DNA of 64,000 bases from assembly GCA_020310875.1 (NCBI GenBank), contig CM035415.1:194804432-194868431 (forward strand). Direction: 5' to 3'. Positions 43,306 to 55,900 of the stretch are shown here, one piece after another. Origin of the DNA: Ceratopteris richardii (taxonomy: Eukaryota; Streptophyta; Polypodiopsida; Polypodiales; Pteridaceae). Within the stretch, counting starts at the first letter, position 1. The number at the start of each line of letters is the position of its first letter. The notes below the pieces were generated by a model, which saw nothing but the letters and a program-made list of their open reading frames with translations, was not told where the DNA came from and ran no database searches. The translations under genes were made by a program, and so were the position numbers.

Positions 43306-46300
43306 ATGAACCTTAGATCAGGGAGACACATAGGTAAGTCGGATCGACGAAGCCTTAGATCATCGGAGGCAAGTGTAAGAACTACTGCACGATCTTGGGC
43401 TCAGCAATTGAATAGTAATTACCCCTACGAGAGCTCAGATACTAGCGAATCTGAAATGGCATTTAGCACAGACAGACCAGAAGGAGGGTCTAATGTAGCA
43501 TATTTAGAAAAACCTGAAGGACCCTATAGAACACAATTAGAGTTTCTCCGAACCAACCGACTAGGTGCTCGCATCTATGAAGATGGTTTGCAAAGGCAAG
43601 TGGTGCAACTGCACAACCCTGATCAACCCATTGGATTGGAAAGACCAGTGGTGAAATTTGAGAGAGACGCTTACATAGACAAAGAAGGAACCATGTACGT
43701 CCTAAGTACGCAACCAAACGATACTAATGAGTTTGGCACAATTCAATTAGAGACTGAAGCAAAATTTCAAGGAAAAGAACCGTTAGAAGAACCTAGAACA
43801 CCGAGAGGGAAATCCGTATTAACAAGAATACTCACCCCAGAATGGATCCCTCAAGATAACAGGAGCACCGAGTTGTTTGTAAATAAAGAGACAAATGAAG
43901 CCTTTTGGAGGTACAGAAAGGAACACCCTGGTGAGATAGGCATCATTACAATTTATGAATTCAAGGACCCAGATACACCTGGAAAGGTTGTATACCTGGA
44001 TGAGACTTCAGAAAGAGTCTTTGTGGTGCCTGAGCGCGCTAAAAACACATACACATGGAGAGGTGAATTGATATTCCCTCCATCTAGAACGAACATAAAT
44101 ACAAGTCAACAAGGGGCAAGAACCTCCTCAACCCATGGAAATCAAAGAGAAGGAAATAACGAGAGACCGGAAGTAAGCTTCAATCACCCCATAGGGAGAG
44201 ATAGAACAACCACAAACACTAATAGAGCGGAGAGACAAAGAGATCATGGAATACTAGGTGGTAGAGACGATTTCCCTCTACCTAGACCACGTGAACACGC
44301 AAGAGTATTGAGACCCACACAGTTAGTAAAATCAATGAAGAATTACTTTGATGGGACAGGAGATCCCTATGACCATGTCGCAGAATTCAAGCAAGTACTA
44401 AGAGCAGAACAAGTCGAGGACATGTTCACGCAATACAATGCATTTGGACTAACGTTAAAGAATACCGCTTTAACTTGGTTTCAACCATTGCAACAAAGGC
44501 AATTTAGAGACATCCATCACTTTTTGGAGTCATTCATCACTGAATTCTCTAAAAGTGGGATTAGACACGACACGTCTTCGTTGATTCATAGCTTTAAACA
44601 GACCCTTCAGGAAACAGTAAGACTGGCAGGTCGTAGATTCAGACAATATGTTGAACGATGTCCAATGCAAGAGCTACCCTCACAAGCCAAACAAGTATCA
44701 CTGTTCCTAGATGGCTTGTTGAGCGCTAAACTACGCTCCTATGTGTACCTAAAGGAACCCAGAACGCTAGAGGAGTGTATAAGAATATGTATAGACATCG
44801 AGGACAACCTAGGAGATGAATTAGAACTCTCAAAGGTCTATAAGGACTCAGATTGTTCTTCTCTAGCATCCACAAAATTGTCTAATTCGATAGAGGACCT
44901 AGCAGAAAAAGTGGCCCAAAAACTAGGAGTTTCTAGCAAACAAGTGCCCAAGCTACCAACTAATGTACGTTGTTACACTTGTGGTGGAAATCATTTGGCA
45001 AACGTGTGTCCCAATGCACCTCAACCTCAAGCCAACCCTAGTGGCCAATATTGCACAATTGAGAGAAGATACACGAATCATACGGCTCAGGACTGCCCAT
45101 ACAACAAACAAACCGTGAGACAGAACTACCCGCAAACATACCAGCAGCCAGGTAGGTATCAAGGCCAATACAATGCTCAGCCTTATTACTATAGGCCTCC
45201 TCAGAACTACCTATACCAGGCTCAACAGAGACCTCAACCCATCTTAGCTCAGCAGCCACCCCCACCAGCGAATGTCATCTCAGTCAAATACGCTGCTGCG
45301 GAAGAGAACCTAAGTAGGGCCTTAGTGCCTTCTTCACCCTTGATCACAGAAAGTGACCCGAACTCAAACAGTTTTGACTCTACTCATGTAACTAGTCCAC
45401 CCGCTTATTACACGGAGTCACCAGAACACGTGGAGACATATCATTATGATAGTCCTCCAATGGAACCTAGTTGGGAGCCAGACTATACTAATGTGATGTA
45501 CACAAACCCAAACCCACGGCCCCAATTGAGACAACAGAGACCACAGGGTCCTAGAGGACCATGCTTTAGGTGCCAAGGAGATCACTTCATTAAGGATTGT
45601 CCACATCCCCCAATAGCAAGGCAATCACAGTACTATAACATACAAGGCTTTTGTGCCGATTGTGGCAAAGAGCATGTAATCAAAGATTGTCCTAAGAACC
45701 CAGTTAACGCTTCGAATGTGACACCGATCAATGTGATAGGTATTGTAAACAATGCAGATGGATCCAATCCTACATACGTGCCTATCCAAGCTATAACCAG
45801 AGCCCAGGCGCTCTTACAAAACCAACAGCTTAATCAAGAGAAAATAGCCGAAACTAGTGAAGTTGCAGAATCGAGTAGTAAAAAGACGAAATCTTGGAAA
45901 GATTCTAGAGAAAGAATCAAGAGAAAGTGGAGTAAAAAGATAAGTGAGCTGGAAGGAAGTTTAAGGGAATCTAGAGCCAAAATACAAGAATTGACTTCAC
46001 AAGAATTAAACCAAGAAATCCCAGCTCAGAAATCAGGATCAGTTTTAGCGGAACCCATACCAGAAGATCTAGACATGATGTTTCGTGCATATCAGGCTAG
46101 AATAAAAGAGGGACCTCAAGTCACGGAAATGAGTAAAAACTACCCTCGAGCTGATCTAGAAATTGAGAGAAGTAAACTTTGCATGAAGATGGTAGAATTA
46201 GCACAAGCTTTGTTTGAAGCCTCTAGATATCTCAATTGGAATAACATGGCGAAACCGGAATTACATTTTCAAGGACTAATGGAGAGGCTAGAACACTTGA

Positions 46301-49300
46301 TAGAAAGCAAAGAGAAAAAGGATCAGTCTAGGAACCCTATTGTCCCAGAGACACAGGAAAGGAATGCACCATCCCTGTCTCAAGTACCCAATACAGAAAG
46401 TCAAAACAATTTGTCTTCCATACATAGGTACTCACATGAATTTTTGAGGGAAATCCAAGAAGAGAAATGGAGAAAAGAACAGGGAACTCATCCTCCTATT
46501 CAAGAAATAGACGACTTGCAGGAACAATTTCCCCAAGACATCCCCTCTATATATGATGATGTAGAGGTGGAACAACTGAGTGAACCCACAGGATTTGAAT
46601 CTAATTCTTTACAAGAATTACCTCAGTTCACAGGACCTTGGGAAGCAAAGTCTATTAGTATGAGAGCACCCACGATAATAGTGAGGAATGAAGAATCAGT
46701 GATCCCTAGGAACACAGAAGTGATCAAGAATACCAAAGTACAGTGTAATCTCACTCTGGAGGAATTGTTAAAGGTAAAACCAGAATTGTGGAAGCATGTA
46801 GCAAATCAATTCCCTGAGCTAGCTACCACACCCTCTCAGATAGGATCACATAAGAAGGTACCAGAGATACCCGTGGAAAAGATTGGAGACGTAAGCGAAG
46901 GAGAGGAAGGTAACACATATCTTCCAATAACCCATCAGGGCTACACCACGAAAGCCATCTTAGATTCAGGAGCCGGAGTAGCCATCGCTACCACCGCTTT
47001 ATGGAAACGTTAAGGTAAGCCAGCACTCAGACCCACCAGGATGAAACTACAAATGGCTGATGGACACAAAGAAAAACCGTTAGGCTTACTAGAAGGCATA
47101 TCCCTCACCACTTGTGGTGTGGAATTTGAGCATACCTTTGCCATTTGTGACTTTGCGAAAAACCGTGCTTATGAGATGATATTGGGACGACCATTCATGC
47201 GTCAGTTGCAAATTGTACAAGATTGGGGATCTAATTCTTTGTACTTGCAACATTTAGGAGTGACTACCAAAGTCAATCTTAAAGACTATTCACATAGAGA
47301 TGTACCCCCAATACAATGGAACACCATCCATAAGACACTAGTAGAGACGGAATCTGTGCACTCATTAGAATCAGATCCTTCTTGGTTGCATGAGGATACC
47401 CATTTATGGATGTGTAAAGTAGCCAGACAAGAGGAAGAGCGATTAGAAGCAAGGACCTTAGGTGCAGAACAACATCCACGAACCCTTCAAGATCCAGCCT
47501 ACGCACCTGTAGTATTCCCAGACGAAGAGTTTGAACCCCATGGTTGGGCAGAAATACTAGCAACCATGGATGTAGCCATCAATGAAGAACAATGGACACC
47601 CCACTGTGACGAGGATGGCTATGACATTTCAGTTTTCACGATAGAGCCAATCATGTGCGATGCAGTTTTAGAAGAATGTGAAGCTAGCACTGATGCATTT
47701 GAGGATGCAAGCGATGTTGATTTAGAATCAATTATCATGGATTCAACCTTTGCATCAGAGGAAGAATATTTTTTCGAGGTAGAGACTCACACTCAGAGAC
47801 ACGAGGAAATTACGAACGAGGTAAGGTTAGCCACGGAAGTGACTAACAAAAGTGAAGGGAAGAAAAGAAAGAAGAAAGACACCATGACAGAAAAAGAAGA
47901 ATCTTTGTTTGAAGTACCCGAGAACTTCAAGAAATATGAAATCGAAGATAGAAGAATCATGGTACGAATGCCTAATAGAAAGGCGAATGACCGACAAGTA
48001 TATGATAATCGAGAGAAAACCAAGAAAGTAATAGTTGCCATAGAAGGAGAAGAAGAAAAATGCACATACATAGGGGATGATTTGACGAAGGAAGAAGAAG
48101 AAGAATTAGTTGCCTTATTGCGCGAATATAAAGATGTTTTTGCTTGGAGTTATAAAGATTTGAAAGGAGTGGATCCAGATATATGTTCTCATAGAATCCC
48201 TATGACTCCAGATGCAAAACCGACAAAACAGAAACCTTACACGTATAATGATAACTACGCTGCGAAGATTAAAGAGGAGATAGATCGCTTGATAGAAGCA
48301 GGATTCATTTACGAAATTGAGCACACCGAATGGGTATCCCCCATTGTGGTTGTGCCCAAGAAGAATGGAAAATTGCGTGTGTGTATTAACCTTAGAAAAG
48401 TTAATGCCGCCACGATTAGAGATAGTTATCCTCTTCCTATCACGGAACACCTATTGGAAAGAGTTGCGGGCAAGGAAGTTTACAGCTTTCTTGATGGATT
48501 CTCAGGCTATAATCAAGTAGCCATTGCTCCAGAAGACCAACACAAGACGGCTTTTGCCACAAAATGGGGCATATTTGCATTTCGTGTGATGCCATTTGGC
48601 TTAACAAATGCACCCGCCACTTTCCAGCGACTCATGTGTCATGTTTTTAAGGAATTCTTACGCAAGAGCTTGGAAGTTTATGTCGATGACTTATGTGCTC
48701 ATTCAAATGTAAGACAGACACATATTCCAGAGTTAAGACAAATATTTGACAAATGTCGAGAATATCAGGTTTGTTTGAACCCAGAAAAGTGTGTTTTCAT
48801 GGTCAGACAAGGCAAAATTCTAGGACACATTGTGTCAAAAAATGGAATTTCTACGGACGAGGAAAAGGTGAAGGTAATTGCAGAATTACCTAGACCAACT
48901 AATGTGAAAGAGGTACAGGCATTTATGGGCCATTGCGGTTATTATAGGAGATTCATACACATGTATGCAATCATAGCCAAGCCTTTGTACTCTCTTCTAA
49001 CCAATTTTGAGTGGAGAGATGAATGTGAAAATTCATTCAATGAACTTAAACGACGCTTGTGCTCAGCACCTATATTGACAACCCCAGATTGGAGTAAGCC
49101 ATTCCATGTACACGTGGATGCATCCAATTACGCCATAGGATGTGTGTTAGCACAACCCACGAATGAAGGTAATATAGATCTCCCCATAGCTTACGCGAGC
49201 AGACAATTGAACGCAGCAGAACGAAATTACACCACGATGGAACAAGAAGGACTAGGGATGATCTACGCGGTAAAGAAGTTTAGGCACTACTTGTTGGCCA

Positions 49301-52300
49301 ACAAATTCAAGTTCTTTACAGATCATCAAGCCCTATTATATTTAGTCAACAAACCATGTAACACAGGACGACTAATACGTTGGTTTCTATTACTCATGGA
49401 GTATGATTTTGAAGTAGTAGTCAGGAAAGGAAAGACACATCTTAGAGCTGACCACCTTTCAAGATTAACCTCAGAAGAAGCTCCTCAAGGAGTAGCAGAT
49501 GAATTACCAGATGCATACTTGTTTAATCTGGAGATAGCACCAGAATGGGCTAAGCCTATAGTCCCTATTTTGACATACGGACCCAAGAATCCTAGGATTA
49601 AGATCAAAGAAGGAGAGATTACCAAGTCTCAGAGGTACCAAATAATGGCTGGAAGCATATATAAACAGGATAATCAAAAGATTCTTGCTTGTTGTGTAGA
49701 TGAATCAGAACATGCGAATTGGTTGCAATTAGCACACATAGGTGCACTAAAGCAACATCATTCAAAACATCGAACATTAAAGACTCTGCATAGATTAGGA
49801 GTATATTGGCCTACGATGGAAGCAGATGTCTACAGGTTGTGTAAGGAATGCCATGTTTGTTGTGAAAGACCACCAGTAGAACATGCTACACTATATCACG
49901 TGTCTCTCACACCAGACTGGAGTGAACCTTTAGTGACATACTTGAGGATGAACACATTCCCTCAAGGCATGACCTTAGCTCGACAATGCAGTCTAGAGCA
50001 GGAAGCTCAAGACTATTCACTTATTGGCGATAATCTATACAAAAGAGGACGAGATGGATATCTAAGACAATGCGTTCATGAAAGCGATTATCTGAGCATA
50101 CTAGAGACTGCACACCAAGGTGTTGCAGGAGGTCACTTTGGACCAGATAGGATAGTCAAAGCCATTCTCTTTGCAGGATTATGGTGGCCCACTCTTCACA
50201 TGGATGCTCATACCTATGTAAAGAGATGTAATGTGTGCCAAAGAACTCAGTTTCCTACTCGCAGAGATGAAATGCCATTGAAACCCATGATGGGCGGACG
50301 TGCATTTTCTAAGTGGGGTATAGACTTCGTAGGACCCATCAACCCCCCTGCAAAAGGTACACATGCGGAATACATTATTGTTGCCACAGATTATCTAACC
50401 AAATGGGTAGAGGCAAAAGCCACAAAAAAGAATGATGCTCACAGACTGCAAAATTCTTATTTGAAAATGTCTTTACAAGATATGGATTGCCTATAGAGTT
50501 AGTGAGCGATCGAGGCACTCACTTTCTAAACCAAGTCATTGAATATTTGTTACAAGATTTTATGGTGATTCACGAGAAATCTGCACCATATCATCCTCAG
50601 GCCAATGGTCAGGCTGAAAGCACTAACAAGATACTTTGTACCGTACTGACGAAACTCGTGAACAACAAACGTTCAGATTGGGACAAACAGTTACACCACG
50701 CTGTTTGGGCATATCGAGTGGCCTACAAGACCGTACTCAATGCAACTCCCTTTCAGATGGTTTTTGGTCACAATCCAGTGCTTCCTTTGGACTTCTTGAT
50801 ACTGACACTTAAGGTCGCACAAGAACATCATTGGACCGGCCATGAATTATCAGCGAGAATAATGGACTTGGAACGATTAGGAGAAACCAGGCTGAAAGCA
50901 GTAGCAGGAATATACGCAGCAAAGAAGCGACAGAAAGCATATTTTGATGCACATGTGAAAGATAAAGGCCTAAAAGAAGGAGATTTAGTTCTAGTATATA
51001 CGCTGAAAGAGCACGCACGGAAGTTAGAAAAGCGAGGTTATGGACCTATGATCATTAACAGACTTTCGACTAGTGGAGCAGTACAGTTAGCCACCTTAGA
51101 AGGAGATATAATGCCTAATTACATTAGTGGCTGTAGAGTCAGGTTATATCAAGAACCTCTTACTGAGGATATGCTTAGACGACTCACGTTGGCAAAGAAG
51201 CATAAGGAGGAAGAAAACAGAATACGAGCTGAAGCTCAGGCAGAAGCCATAGAACGCATTAAGCGCATGAAGCTAAGAAGACAAGGACTAGGGAGAGAAC
51301 ATTATAACCATCTGGAAACATCACCCAGATATCCCATGGCCATGTGTCAAGTAAAGTCAACCACTCATCCTAGCATAGTGGACAGGAGACCATTTGTTAC
51401 AGTTAGGCTAGAGCACGGCAACCATTGCCAAGAACTCAGGGCTTTAATTGACTCAGGTGCTGCGACTAGTGCGATTAGATGGTCCCACTATAAGGATTCA
51501 GGAATAGAAATGCGACCAATTGAGGCATACCTCATAGGCTTAGGAGGCATGGAAACCCCTTGCATGGGTGAGGTGGACCTTCCTATCCTCATTAAGGATT
51601 TGACCATGACAGCGAGGCTACTAGTGTGCCATGATGACGACCTGATAGAACCCCTAATCCTTGGCCAAGATTGGCTATACGATCACTCAGTGGACCTAAA
51701 TCTTAGACAAGGCTCCTTACAGATTGGAACCTTAGAGCAGAAGCGAGTGATACCGCTTGACTTCCCTAACGGCATTCCGCCTGACGGTTGTGACCCTAGA
51801 CCCTATGAGATACATGCGACGGAAGACCGGAAGATCTTTGATCAGCTCAATCACGCTATGTCTACACCAACCCACTCTGGCTTGGCTATAGACAGTTGTC
51901 AATCAGAAGGACGACAGGAGATCTTCCCTGGGACTTCCTGCAAACTAGAAGAGACAGTTACCCAACTGCAAGGGCAGATGGACACAATCAGCGGTCAGGT
52001 GGGTTGCATCAGCGGCCAAATGAGCACGACACCCTGCGGTGCTCATCCTTCCAAACTTGTTGCGGACTGGCCTAGATTAAAGTTAAAGAACGAATCACTT
52101 CCTAATGGGCAGGTCATGCAAGTGTTGGATCTCCCTTCTTTTCCAAAGCAGAGCGTCCATCCGACCTCTCAACCTCAACCACGACAGAGTCAACCACGAC
52201 GAAGGAACCCAGACCGACGGCAGTATCAGAAGACACAACAAGGAAAGCAGTCTAGGCCACCCAAAGAAAGCGGCACCAGACAAATATGGGTGCCAAAAGG

Positions 52301-52763
52301 ACAAAAAGCACCGAAGAACTCCAACCAAGCAGAGATCGACAAGAAAAAGGCAGAACAGAAACAGAATCGGTATCCACCATCCCCTCGACCTTCTTCTACA
52401 GGTTCGAGCATTCGACAAATTTGGATCGCCAAGAAATACCTTATCCATAGACCCACACCCACGCAGATTTGGGTACCCAAACCATGTATCGTAGCTCAAC
52501 CCTTAAGCCATGTAATATATACCCCTCACAAATCTTTCCATCCCTCAATACCACCACACCCGATACTACCTTTTTCCCCTCAGCAGAAACCCACCACCCA
52601 CTCAAAGACTCTTAGGAAATGGATACCGAAGCATGTCCAACCGTCTCCCCCTAACCCCATGTCTGACAAAACTACCCCCCCGACTAACATACAACCTTGT
52701 AATAAATCACTAACCTTTAAACCTTGTATAAATTCACCCACCATCATAACACATCACTCATAA
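43306..52763 (+). pseudogene. gag-pol: Element C gag-pol, near-complete (one stop, one frameshift)
   Basis: About 3,150 codons in a single gag-pol frame. Gag has a capsid-like region (about residues 320-520) and three CX2CX3HX4C knuckles: CYTCGGNHLANVC, CFRCQGDHFIKDC and CADCGKEHVIKDC. The first protease has Asp 1220 in ILDSGAGVAIATT, ending [11 protein letters not shown]. Reverse transcriptase has YVDD at about 1792; RNase H has [10 protein letters not shown] (Asp near 1938). Integrase has an HHCC zinc region, Asp near 2340 (KWGIDFVGP), Asp at 50508 and Glu at 50616 with 35 residues between. A second retropepsin-like domain follows (ALIDSGAATSAIR at 51450; ILGQDWLYDH near 51658), then a basic tail with IWVPK at 52284, IWIAK at 52419, IWVPK at 52467 and KWIPK at 52617. 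Defects: TGG to TAA at 47011-47013 and a one-base deletion near 50445. The end is THHS at 52763. Confidence 0.94.
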
Positions 52764-52941
52764 TCTCATCTCATCAAGGAATGTATGCATGATCTGAAAC
52801 GTGTAGGTGTCTAGAGACCTTCACTAGTGCTGCAAGAAGCATTGCATCTGTCACATCACAACACTTGGCTACACGGGGTACGCATCAGTTATGGAAAGGG
52901 ATTGCGGTCTCACTTTAATGGGATCATAATTAATTTCCATG

Positions 52942-52966
52942 CTAATGTGTTAATCTTTTGTAGCAG
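52942..52966 (+). promoter_or_regulatory. Candidate branch point and splice acceptor upstream of C second ORF
   Basis: CTAAT (52942-52946), then TTAATCTTTTGTAGCAG ending at 52966; the branch A is about 21 bases from the AG. The ATG of the second ORF follows 27 bases later. B and F keep the same spacing. Confidence 0.58.
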
Positions 52967-52993
52967 ATCTTTCTCATTAGCGCACCAGTCATC

Positions 52994-55900
52994 ATGCAAA
53001 CTGACGAAGGACCATCAGGAGCAGGCCCAAGTGTAGCTGCAGTGTCCATCAATGTGTTACGAGCAGAATCCCACCCGACTGCTCCACCGCCAGAATTCCA
53101 AGGATTTCCAGGGCCCATGCCGATCGACAACCCCCCTATGGGCTACACAGAAAAGATACACCGTAACTCTCACTGGTTTCAGGGACTTGCAGGACCCTTA
53201 GCGGACGCGGATTTTATATTTGAATCTACTTTGACATTTGATGACCGCACTTGGGGAAAATACCAATTCTTCTCCAGAGAGTTCGAAGCCCTACAGAACA
53301 CCCAGGATTTAACTCACGTTTGGGCCCGAGCAGGCTTCGCGGAGTATTTTAGTGATCCTCTGCCCAAACCTGACTTTTACAGGTGTTATTATTTAATCAC
53401 TACTTTGCTGGCCTCAGAGAATAAGGATATCCCCGGAATTTTCATTTTGCCTTCTTTAGTGGATGATCCACCCTACAAAAGGTTTTACCTCTCAAAGGAT
53501 TTAATCAGAGCGGCCATCAAAATTCATGGCACCCACACACCCACAGATCGAGAAAGATTAATTCCAGACCCTATGAAACGTGGGGACGTCACTAAGTGGG
53601 AGGAGATCTCAGCAATTACACCGGAGCTGTCAAAGCCACTAAGGATATGCATGCAACACTTCGCATTCCCCGCTCAGGACAGATTTACCATGCCACATAA
53701 AAGAATATGGTTTGGATTGTATTTGGCATGTACGGGACCTCAGACTGTCGATCTGGCGAGCTGGATCATTGATCAAATGTATTTGGCACAACACAGATGG
53801 GAACGCAAGAAGGTGCTTAATGGATGTTGTGCGCTCACAAGAATTGTTTATATGTGCTTGGCCTATGATTTGCCAATTGAAAGCGCATTAATAGGAGAAG
53901 AGCTGAAAGCATTCAAAGGAACGACGAAGAAAGCCAGGAAGCCCAGTAGAACACGGGCAGGTAAGCGCATGAGAGGCACCATTCCTTGCCTTCAAGTGCC
54001 AGAGTCACCATCACCACAACCCTGTCCAGAGCGATCACCAACAGAAGCCGCTCCCACAGTACAACCTATTCGCATAAGGTTGTCGAGACCAGTGGTCACG
54101 GAGGGCACTACTAGTATCGCTGCACCTCAGGCAGCTGCAACCACAGAACCCACCACCACGACAGCAGAAGCTCCCACCACTATTGGTGCGGAAGCCTTTT
54201 CTTTCCCAATACCACACATGGAGGCAGAACCTATAAACACAACATTCGATTTTGAAATGCCTGATGCATTCTCAAATGAATTCCAGTTTTCAGAGGCACA
54301 GATGTTCTCCCAAGAATATGAACGCCCCAACTACCCTACCACACCGAGGGATCTGCCACAGGGACAAGTTGTGTCAAGCTCTGATGATGAACGAACAGCC
54401 ACAGATGACGAAGAAGGTGACGATGAAGCCAGCCAGGGCACGCATGATTCCCAAGAACAAGGACAGACAGACGGCCAAGGTCAACAAACCGATGCACACG
54501 GTGACACCAACACGCATGAAGAGGAGACTTTCGAAGCAGCAGCTTACACGCTAACAATCAAGAAATTATATCGTACGATGGAGAAAGTCTGGGCACGGAA
54601 GAAACTGACTGAAGAAGAGAGCCTGGCCCTAATCGAACAAGAACTAGTCTCCGGAGGATTTGAAGAAGTCTACATCAGAGGGTTCAGAGAACTGGTCCAA
54701 TCCATCGGCCCGGTCGAAGCACTGAGGTATTTACAAAGAAAGCCACTCCCCCAATATGACCCTCGCAGAGTTCGCCTGCTATCGAAGCCCGGTGAATATA
54801 TTCGAGTTCCGGTAGGTGCTCAATCATCCCACCAGGCACAAGATGCACGCCTACGGCCGGAAAGATCCTTCACCGAAGAAGCCATCCTAGTCGACTCCCC
54901 ACCACATACTACCGTTGTACATACTACCACTATCCTTGAAATAACATCCACACCATCTACTCCTCTCTCACCTCATGTTTCACCAACCCATCTTGTATCC
55001 CCTGCACACCCACCTGCTCCTCCAACAGCCACACCAGTCCACGGAAACATAACCCAAATCTTTACCCCGCCCATTCATGCCACCATGCCCACACCCAACC
55101 CTCCGCGTCTACATGTTAACCCCTTCACCCCTTCATCCTTCCCATCCTTTCCCCCACCTTTAAGACCCCCTTTCACCTTTCTAACCCCACTAACCTTCTC
55201 ACCAGTTTCACCTCCCCAACCCACCATAACCCCTATTTCCCCTTTTCACCAAGCTGCTCCAGCCATCCCCCCTGTAAATTACTCTACATTTGTAAATCCC
55301 GTCTTCACACCTACACAACCACCCACATACACACCGCTTTTCACAGTCACCGCACTTGACACGTCCAATGACATGGACATATCACCACCCACCGCACCAG
55401 CACCCACTCCACTCACAGCACCATCATATTTAGGTACGTCACAATTTTCCACGATCACCACTGCATCCACCTTCCCAACCCCATTTCCCATCCCCGATGC
55501 ATCTACTTCCACTGCATCCTCACTTAGCACTTCATTACTATTATCGCCAACCATAGACACTGCACTTCAACAAATGTTCACATGCATGTCACAAGTACGA
55601 GATGAGTTTGCATCTCTTGGCAACAACTATCAACAGCTGAAGAGGACGACCAATGAATTGCAGTCGAAGCTCAATTCATTATCAATCGAGAATGCCTCTT
55701 TAAATACGCGATACCAAGAACTAAGAGAGGCATATCATAAGCTAGAGCTAGAAAGTGAAGAGAAAACAAAAGAAGCCACTGCTGATCTAGACAACCTGCT
55801 TCGAGCCCAAACAATTAGGAACGCGACGCTAACCAGAAATATGGGCCTACTCAGGAGGCACCTAGCCGCAGCCCAGGAGGAGAACGTGAGACTCCAAGCG

